DNA of 64,000 bases from Tubiluchus corallicola (taxonomy: Eukaryota > Priapulida > Priapulimorpha > Priapulimorphida > Tubiluchidae), in contig JAQGDQ010000107.1 in the NCBI GenBank assembly GCA_030141605.1, positions 183,501 to 247,500 of the forward strand, given 5' to 3'. Shown here piece by piece: positions 55,701 to 64,000 of the stretch. The translations under genes were made by a program, and so were the position numbers. The notes under the pieces are model-generated. The model did not search any database. It had not been told where the DNA came from and saw nothing but the letters and a program-made list of their open reading frames with translations. Numbering within the stretch: the first letter of the stretch is position 1; every line of letters begins with the position of its first letter.

Positions 55701-56959
55701 TTCTAGCTGCTGACATTTGTCCTTTAGTTTGTCAGCAGCTCGATTGCTTAAATGTCCATAAACTGGCATTCATTCAAAAGAACAACGACCCGACTGCATA
55801 ACATGACACTTCAGTGGTGCCATAAATGCAGATTATAATATTGGCATATGGATCATATTCTTCATATCCTTTATATATTACTGACTGGTGTAGCATGGTT
55901 TCAAACTATTATTTATTCGGCTAATTTTCTTATGAATGTTTGCTGAAATTATATCATTGTACGACATCTGCTCCTATTAGACCTGTCCTATATCACAATT
56001 CAAATTCAACTTTTTTATCTCTTTATAGTGTTACAGTAAAACATGATTAATAAAAGAATCTCTAATAAGTTTTGAAAAATGGTTAAAATGTATAGATAGA
56101 TCTAGAACTAGAGAAAGGATAGCGAAAAGACTATAAAGTCACCTAGACTGCAATCCTTTACCGAATATAGATAAAAAGATTTTTTAGACACTGGTGGGCA
56201 TTAATGTTATCAGTTTAATTTAGGAAACATTAGTAATTTTTAAAATTATGACATTTTCCATATAATCCAGAGAAAAGAATATACATGTAGTTTAATTAGC
56301 GGGCAACAAAATAAGGTCAGTCTTGATTAAACTAAAAATTGCATTTAGATTTTATGTGAAATACAGGTCAAAATTGTTATGAAATGATAAAAACACATTG
56401 GGTTAATAATGCTATTAATCAACAACAGGAGTTAAATACATTTTGATTTGAGTTCAACTTCATTATTTCTAGGCTTATTGATTAAGAACAAATCTACTAA
56501 CTTTGACAATAATACTAAATAATATAATTCTTAATATACTGATAAGACAAGCATTTAGCTATACAGTTTTTTTAGTAATTTTATAAAGGAGAGGTAAGAC
56601 TTGAGCAATCTGTGAACAACACCTAAATCTTTACTCATAAAATAATATTGCAGTGTGACTTTAATAGTTATTCTGCTGTAAAGAAGAGATGAAAGACACA
56701 ACATTATTCAATTAAATTTTATTTATTATTTTGCTTGATTTACAAAGCGACAGATTAGCTTGTATTTTTCTCTTGTAGGTGCATCTTGAATTAGCTGAAG
56801 TTTGTCAATGCAGGTAAAATTTAGCAATTACAGGAAAACCTGCGTATTGTAATCAGCAAGAACTTCTACGTTTTGATAAAGTCATGAATGAGAAAGCAGG
56901 AACATAAAAGTCATTTATTTATTTATTTGTTTATTTAAAACGCTTCACTAAGTTAAAAA
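55701..56959. other. no gene seen
   Basis: AT-rich sequence with no coding or RNA features recognised. Confidence 0.45.
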
Positions 56960-57175
56960 TCATAAGAATAAAAACATTAAAATATTATATTACATATAGA
57001 CAAATTTGTAGATATGTAATGTAGTATTTTAATGCTTTTATTCTTATGATTTTTAACTTAAACTGACTGACACAATTGCACTCATCAGTCTGTCACTGTC
57101 TGGTTATACACTAATTTTATATATGATGTAATTTGTTTCACTCTGTACTAGTGTATATTTTCTACAATAAAGGTT

Positions 57176-57180
<5 letters not shown>
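56960..57180 (+). mobile_element. LINE 3' UTR, second copy of the 52.95-kb family
   Basis: About 85-90 percent similar by eye to 52955-53130. Both contain TTCTTATGATTTTTAACTTA, GACTGACTGACACAA, CAGTCTGTCACTG and TGTACTAGTGTATAT-like blocks in the same order. No coding part is attached. It ends ACAATAAAGG directly before the TA/TG array, which may have grown from the element's repeat tail. Confidence 0.75.
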
Positions 57181-57252
<72 letters not shown>

Positions 57253-57383
57253 GCGTGTGCGTGCGTGTGTGTGTGTGCGTGTGCGTGCGCGTGCGCGTGC
57301 GCGTCCGTCCGTCCGTGTGTGCATGTATGCGGGAGTGCGTGTGCTCGCGTGCGTGTGTGTGTATGTGTGTGTGTGTGTGTGTT
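57176..57383. repeat. TA / TG / CGTG compound array
   Basis: A short (TA)n run passes into (TG)n, then into CGTG-type tetramers and a CCGT cluster, then back to (TG)n. The purine-pyrimidine alternation over about 200 bp could form Z-DNA. The Cys/Val and Thr/His frames are artefacts. Confidence 0.95.
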
Positions 57384-57776
57384 TTCAATTTACATCTGCA
57401 TGTTTACGCTCTTATCATAAGTGCAGCTAACTAACTTATGTCTTAGTTTAAATTGTTCACCCACAGTGCACAAGGTAATTAAAAATGAATTACGTATTAA
57501 AAACATGGCTTTTTCATTTTACCTGTAGCAGCATTATTAATTTTGTACGGTTTGCGAAATTTAACCATATTTAGACTTGGGTGCATTGCTTAGAAAGTGA
57601 TTGCTTAGAAAATACCGTGATAGATTCGCTAATTCTTTGATGCGCACCGTAGAGATCACTGTAAACAGTATACTCTTATTGAGAAAGAGAAAAGAAAAAG
57701 TAAGCAAGTGAGGTATCTAAGTTTTCCTAATCGATGTGGGAAGCTTTTGTTTTATGATAAGAGGTTCTTTGAATTT

Positions 57777-57945
57777 GTATTCCTCACCTGCCATCAAGTG
57801 CCATTCTGAGCACGCGGTTTCACTTGTATTATTACAGGGATAGTTCATATAATTACAGAAAGTGGATAGTGTAATTGTATTTAATACAGAACGATACTTG
57901 CAAATTTTTATTGATAAAATGATATGCCCAAGGAAAAACAACATG
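57777..57945 (-). CDS. possible signal-peptide exon of a Cys-containing protein
   Basis: On the - strand an acceptor-like CAAAAACTCAG precedes an ATG, then a hydrophobic start (MLFFLGHIILSIKI) and four spaced Cys (STFCNYMNYPCNNTSETACS). It ends at GGCAG|GTGAGG in phase 1, the same phase as the signal exons of the Ly6 and PPxY genes. A donor-like CGGCAG|GTAAGTTG at about 58850 on the same strand could belong to a 5' UTR exon. No downstream exon was found, so this is a candidate only. Confidence 0.22.
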
Positions 57946-58092
57946 GCAATTACTGAGTTTTTGAAACAAAGACTTTTTTACAAATCGCTCTAAGCAAGCC
58001 CAATGGCGACTCTGGGCGGTCTTCCAACAGAAATTAAAGTTGTAATCTGTTTCTGACAAATAAAAACACGTGGCCGAAAAATGCGAACTAGT

Positions 58093-58170
58093 CAGAATTT
58101 AGCGTGGATTTGAACCGAGGTCCTTTGTATTACAAATCGAACGCTATGTCCACTAGATCATGAAGCTTCT
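58093..58170 (-). mobile_element. tRNA-like SINE head
   Basis: On the - strand the A box TGATCTAGTGGACATAGCG and B box GGTTCAAATCC are both very good matches. The anticodon arm is an atypical TTTGT/ACAAA hairpin with a 3-nt loop and the acceptor stem is absent, which favours a SINE head over a tRNA. The body continues leftwards to about 57970. Confidence 0.55.
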
Positions 58171-59214
58171 TGTGATCATGATAGGCCTTAGTTTAATTCT
58201 ATTAGTTTAGCAACTACTAAACACGTGAACTTTAAGAGACTAATTCAATGTGTAATTGATTAAATACTAATAATTAACTTATGAGCCATTAATAATTATT
58301 TAAAATCTGCTACGTTCCTAAGGATTGCCTGGTGTAACGCTTAAGCATAAGTCTAATCTCAATCTCGACTTTTTCACATTTTCTGCCTTTCAGTCAAGTT
58401 TAATTTTTAAAATTTATTAATTTGTAAGTGATTTATAATCGAATTCAAATGACTATACCTGGATTATAAAACAAATATTTGAACTTTAACAAATTTACTC
58501 TGCAAGATTTTGTGTTAAGTTGAATGCCCACATATTTAACTACACTAACAATGGGTAACTGAGGCACGTAATCACGTATAATATAAGAGTTAAAATCAAA
58601 ATCCACCAAAGCTACATTTAGGCCTACATAATTACTACAATAAGAAATTTAATAAACAGTGGCTCTGATCATATCAAAAGCTGACTATGACACACGGCCA
58701 TTTTTTTACGTAAGAGACAAAAATATGGTGAGCATATAGTACAGGTATATATAATAAAGTAAACATCAAAGGTGCCGAGATTCCGACAAAAGACCCATAC
58801 GGTCAAAAAGGGAAAGGATGCTCTTTGCTGGAACAATACAAAAACAACTTACCTGCCGTACCTGTGAGTTGAAAGCGTGCCTTTATGGAATCGGCGTCAG
58901 CTATTTTTGTTATTGATAGGTGTTGCCTTTGTTCTAATCAATGCCGCCAGGACGTGATTGGTTAAGAAGGTATCTGACTCCTCCTTCTGGTCCAGGTAAG
59001 TTGGGTGTCAGTAGGTGATAAATTGCATGTTGATTCTTATCAGGTGAAAGAAACAACTGATATCAAGTTGATTAATTAGCAGAAGAAGATAATATCAATT
59101 TGTTAAAAAATATTTACAGAAAAACGAAGTTAATTATCTGTGAACAATTACGATGTGCAAATATCGACACTTAAAAGTGTTGCATGAAACGCTGCTTTTA
59201 ATATCTTTTTGTAG
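58171..59214. other. no gene seen
   Basis: AT-rich sequence. The donor-like site at about 58849 on the - strand is the only splice-like signal noted. Confidence 0.4.
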
Positions 59215-61271
59215 TTTGAGTGCGTATTCATGGTAAGTTTTTGTCACTCTACTAGTTTTTTAAATATTTTAAAAGGGCGTTTGTGCGAAAATGTTTATAC
59301 ACCTGTCTTCGTACATATATAAAAATTTGCTTCATTGTGTAATAATGTTTAGTTTTCTAGGTGATTAATTCGTTAATCCCAAAGATATTCGCTTTTCGAC
59401 ATTTATTATTATTGGTAGGAAAATAGTAATTAGATTATTTAAAATTAAATGTTATTTTTACAATTTAAGAAAAGATTAATACACGAAATTAATTTCAGTC
59501 AGGTTTTGTAATTTGCGTTTACAGTGCGAAGCTTGCATATGTTGACTTTTGACTGATATAAATAATTATATAAACAGTCAAATAATTTTCTTTATTTTGT
59601 ACGTTCGATTTACAACTTGAGTATTTGTACTCCCGCGTATTTTTACAACCTAATTTTGATATACAATTTGGATTTATTTTATTAAGAATAAAATAACTAT
59701 AGGAGAAAAAATTGTGAAACCAACTATTAGTTATTTCATCAATAAAATAATGAAACGAGAAAAAAAGAAAAAGTTCTTGTCACTTAAACTATTGCATATT
59801 GCATATAGACTTAGACTTTCAATATTGCAAATGACGCGGATTTTGTCAAAGGGCTAAAAGTGATGACGAAAACGTTTCTATTGACGTTTCATAGACAAAA
59901 TTAGGTTAAGTAAACGGATATAAAATAAAAACCAAACCTCGATATTCTTGGAATATAGTCCTGTATGATCTCTAATTGGCCATATTTATATAAACAGCCT
60001 AATTAACATTCGTGCGTGCAGGTAAGCCAAAGCCGTCATACATTTTCATAAACTTATTGTGATGTATTTAGTAAGTCTTAAAAAGCAAGGTTGGCAGATA
60101 AATTCACCAAAGTACCAAACTTTATATTTACTCGGTAAAAGTCATTAGTCGGTACAAACACAGTGACATTAGTAACCTCTTTGATTAATGAATACAACTG
60201 TGGGTAAATCTAGAATAAATGTAGAATTTTGATTATGAATATCACCACATTTTACACTATGACAATTACAAAAAGGCGTAGTTAAATTTCCTAAAATAAA
60301 AGAACATGTGAAACAAAGCAGATCAAAGAATTGGTTTGAAATTTGCTCAAATAATTCGAAATTTTTTACCATTATAAAATCGAAATAACTGAAAAGTTAA
60401 CGAAATTGAGAATTTTTTTTCACCATTTAAATAGGCTAAGTTTTCTTCCCTGGTTGTACATTTTATCAGTTAAATAAAATTCATCTCGTATGCAAACTTT
60501 AGATACTGCCGTACTAATAGCAATTAATTTATAATTGGCGTTCTAAGTTATAATTATTATTTATTGTTATGAGAAGCATTTTAACAAACAACAAGTACGA
60601 CTTTAAAACCGTTTACTTTGCCCTAGCAGTACGCAAAACCTTCGAGTTATTTTTTTTTAAATTATAGCGCAGATTTTGGATACTTCCTCCCCAGAATATT
60701 CGTTTTTAAAGCATAAGAAAAACGTAAACGTAGTTTAGCTATAGCAGTTGATATAATATATTAATAACGTTTATAGCATCATGATATGCGTAACAATATT
60801 AGGCGATCCAGTATCCAGCAATCGAGTATCCACATGACAGCTTCAATCTGTTCTTATATCATTTGATGCTACAGTTGTCTACAAATAAGTCTTATAAATT
60901 TTGTTCTTCAATTGAGTTCTTTAATTGAGTGTTATATTTGTTAAACTTTTTATATTTTTAACTATCTGACATGATTTTGTTGTAATCACTTCGTTCATTG
61001 TAAGCCTGTGTTTTTATCCGTGTGACTGACCATTTAGACTCATCGTTACCGCTATTAATTAGGACTAACTCTTTACAACTTTGTATGTGATGTATTGTTA
61101 ATATACTTTATCTCTGTTAGTCAACAAATTCTATTCAATTCAATGTCATGCATACTAGCTAACACGACATTTTTAACACAAGAAATGCGCAAATAATTTA
61201 CACCTAAAACAAATAATCTATTTGTTTTTATTTTTAGGACGGTGAACAATTTCCTGATGACTGGTCCCAAG
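59215..61271 (+). CDS. tentative 5' end of a gene: start-codon exon plus 34-nt microexon
   Basis: At 59230-59232 an ATG directly abuts GTAAGTTT, a good donor. At 61238-61271 a 34-nt segment has a strong acceptor (TTTTTATTTTTAG) and donor (AAG|GTGAGAAA) and encodes DGEQFPDDWSQ in phase 0, ending in phase 1. Joined, they give a start Met followed by an acidic segment. The composition of the microexon (no stop, acidic and aromatic residues) differs from the surrounding AT-rich DNA. The remaining exons would lie to the right, possibly beyond the window. This is inference from splice signals only. Confidence 0.2.
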
Positions 61272-61689
61272 GTGAGAAATTTGTGCGTTTTTTACAAATA
61301 CAAAACATGCAAGTTTAGTTAACATAAAAGCCACTACAATTGCGAGTTAGAAACTTTTAAATAAAGTTTATACGAATTATTAATATAAAAAATCTGTATA
61401 TAAAATTGCAGCGTATATATACGTCAATTAAATTATAATTGGAAAATGTTGAATGTATGGAAAAATTCTTTTAAGATTTTACTCAGGTTAGCTAGTATGG
61501 CCTGTTGTACCTTCTGAATGCAGATTTGGCGTTCACTGTTCAGACTAGCGATTTTTGTTTTGTTCGTTTGTTCCCCTTTATGATGTGTTATAAAGTTTGC
61601 ACAATGCACATCTACTGAAGGCATATTTTTAACGTAAAATAAAATGTTAAGCATTATTAGTGTTCAAAAATTTTTCGTATTAATCATAA

Positions 61690-62092
61690 AAATGAAAGAG
61701 AATTTAAAGCAAAACCGTATCCAATCTTAAACTTTAAGTCAAAACAATACAGTCTTTAAAATGTTGAAAGGAAACGTACTTTTTTTCAAAAATGACTTAC
61801 GTGAAAGAATTATTACCACACAAACACAATTTCACGTTCTTGACACTAGTTCTTCGCTGTTACATGCATTTCACTATACGCTAGTTATACGGGCAATAGC
61901 GCCTGTACTTCTCAGTTCAGATGTGTTAGTTTGTGACGAACTACACACGTTCGATAGCTCATGCATGAGTGCAGCGGTAAACTTGAAATTTGAACTTTTT
62001 TTTATCTTAAAACTTGCCGAGTTTTAATACAACACACTGAATCTCATACAGAAGTACCGTACTTCAATTTTCCCTTTTACAAACACGTACAA
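61690..62092 (+). repeat. unclassified dispersed repeat (copy 2)
   Basis: Diverged copy of 13.75-14.31 kb. The similarity continues into the first unit of the tandem duplication (to about 62290), so the 428-bp duplication includes the 3' part of this repeat. Confidence 0.7.
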
Positions 62093-62948
62093 CATGTGGA
62101 ATGTATTTGCTGTTGAAAATTACGTTAGTTTTTTATGTAATCAACAGTTGGGCTCGCCCGTTGTTAATTAAGATTTTAATGTATTATATAATTATCAGAA
62201 ACGCTGTTGCAGTATTATTTGTGTTAAAATGTATACTTTTACCGTACTTGAATATGAAAAATCATTCTGTCTTCTTTTAAAGTATGAGAATTATACTATA
62301 TTTGACCCAGTTAATTTTACATAGGCATACCTTTTTTAATTATTATATTTATTAATATATGATTTGGTGATGCACTAATTTTTAAGACGGGCTGAAAGTC
62401 ACCGCCAATTTTTCCCGAAAGACTTCCTTGCAAAAATATTCTCGTGGGAAAATTTGTTCCTTTTTGTGCCCTATTGCAACCGTATAAACTGGATCACAAG
62501 TAAGATGAAAACACTCCATTCATGTGGAATGTATTTGCTGTTGAAAATTACGTTAGTTTTTTATGTAATCAACAGTTGGGCTCGCCCGTTGTTAATTAAG
62601 ATTTTAATGTATTATATAATTATCAGAAACGCTGTTGCAGTATTATTTGTGTTAAAATGTATACTTTTACCGTACTTGAATATGAAAAATCATTCTGTCT
62701 TCTTTTAAAGTATGAGAATTATACTATATTTGACCCAGTTAATTTTACATAGGCATACCTTTTTTAATTATTATATTTATTAATATATGATTTGGTGATG
62801 CACTAATTTTTAAGACGGGCTGAAAGTCACCGCCAATTTTTCCCGAAAGACTTCCTTGCAAAAATATTCTCGTGGGAAAATTTGTTCCTTTTTGTGCCCT
62901 ATTGCAACCGTATAAACTGGATCACAAGTAAGATGAAAACACTCCATT
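62093..62948 (+). repeat. 428-bp tandem duplication, two identical-looking copies
   Basis: 62093-62520 and 62521-62948 agree at every base I compared. Each begins CATGTGGAATGTATTTGC and ends GAAAACACTCCATT. The frame at 62454-62708 spans the junction and is not a gene. Confidence 0.93.
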
Positions 62949-64000
62949 TAAACCAGTAAGCCATCCCATTCTGAATGGACTCCGCATAACCTGTCTGCTC
63001 TGCATTATGCCTTTATTAAGCTAATCTCAAGGCTCTGGATTATCTCGCGGTAGATTATCATGTTTAACATAACACATTGGGTGCGTGTAATATGTAATGA
63101 TAGGAAAGTATTGTCTTGTTAATCACCTATTATACCTTGACAATACGGATGCACTATAATCTCTAAACGTCGGTATGTATTCATGGTTTGTTGTTTGGAC
63201 ATGATACAGCCATCCGTCCATAGTCTAGCTTTAGTACATTGACCAGGATATTGGGATTTTAAGTCCTGTGCGATCTTGTTCAACGTGCTCTTGTTTTTGT
63301 TTGTTATTTCTTGGCCCCATTGCTATTTCTTGTTCTGATTGTCTCCTAAGTAAAAATATGATCTGTTCTTGAACACGAATTTGCAGTAGTGGTTTATTTG
63401 CTGTTTGTTGTTAAACTTGAAACTATTCTCTTCGTCAGAGTGCGTTTTATCCAAATTCATTGGACGGCTTTTGAGCAATCTCTGGAGCATAACTGAAAGA
63501 TGAAATGATTAGACCTTTCATTACGCTTGCTTGCTAGTTTTATATACATATTGGTTTTTCGTTTTTTCATAGGGTGCCATCTGTCATTTGCCAAAACTTT
63601 TCTGTACGATGTGTTATCAAAGATCAGTGCTTAGCTGAAATTCGTGCACTTTTGAAATGATTAAAAATTTAAAGAAACGATTAATATACAAAAATGATTT
63701 TAGTTAATTTCTGCAATTTGTATTTACAGAGGCAGACGTTCAGTTGTGAGTACTACAAATAATGGTACATTTTGTGTAAAAAAAGTAATTTTCTTTATTT
63801 TGTACTTAGCGTTTCTTTAGATAGTTTGATATACTATTCGGATTAAGAATAAATCAACATTCTTAGAAAAGGCTGTGGAATGAATTACTAAAAATTATCA
63901 CCAAAAAGGGGAAAATAAAACAGAAAACAAGGAATTCAGAACTTTTGTTTTCCGATACTGCAAACGACGAGCATTTTAGAGGTAAAAGAGGTAACAAAAA
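62949..64000. other. no gene seen at right end
   Basis: AT-rich sequence. The part at about 63650-63860 is a diverged relative of 59450-59700 (shared AAACGATTAATA, ATTTGTATTTACAG and TAATTTTCTTTATTTTGTAC). Confidence 0.45.

Noticed and set aside
57133-57434. Cys-Val-rich frames that might look like a Cys-rich peptide
   Set aside because: Simple translation of the TG/CGTG array.
62454-62708. 84-codon frame near the right end
   Set aside because: It exists only because it crosses the junction of the 428-bp tandem duplication.

Overview
The window is nuclear DNA from an animal, most likely an invertebrate bilaterian. The genes have GT-AG introns, it contains several kinds of LINE and tRNA-derived SINEs, it is AT-rich, and it is very dense in microsatellites. 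The gene content (NPFF/SIFamide-receptor-like GPCRs and a Ly6/uPAR protein) fits a lophotrochozoan such as a mollusc or annelid, but the sequence does not settle the phylum. Many open frames in the window are low-complexity repeats rather than genes.

Layout. From 1 to about 24.4 kb I see no convincing gene. This part holds long simple repeats (GAT/GAC, CT, GA, TCAA, ATT, a TTACCA hexamer array), SINE heads, LINE remnants and one arm of a dispersed foldback repeat. At 24.5-26.2 kb and 29.5-31.4 kb lie two paralogous sets of class A GPCR exons on the + strand. Each has a 100-nt TM3 exon, then a TM4-7 exon joined inside the (D/E)RY motif. A decayed R2-like reverse transcriptase and a foldback-repeat arm lie between them. 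No TM1-TM2 exon was found by eye for either, so they may be two genes with distant 5' exons or alternative 3' cassettes of one gene.

From 36.3 to 42.5 kb a five-exon + strand gene can be assembled with consistent intron phases. It predicts a 358-residue type I membrane protein: signal peptide, ten-cysteine ectodomain, Thr/Pro-rich stalk, one TM helix, and a tail with PPxY/LPxY motifs, similar in layout to Shisa/WBP1-type adaptors. A 66-bp minisatellite runs out of its last coding codons. Convergent to it, on the - strand at 46.7-44.2 kb, is a complete three-exon Ly6/uPAR gene predicted to be GPI-anchored. Both products would sit at the cell surface, but the sequence gives no direct link between them or to the GPCRs.

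The right third is mainly mobile DNA. It contains a 5'-truncated but open LINE (47.4-49.0 kb), a canonical tRNA-Ile(AAT), decayed LINEs, an hAT-type MITE nested in a SINE, a TG-rich array, a diverged dispersed repeat, and a 428-bp tandem duplication whose two copies look identical. A tentative 5' end of another + strand gene (an ATG at an exon end plus a 34-nt microexon) lies at 59.2-61.3 kb.
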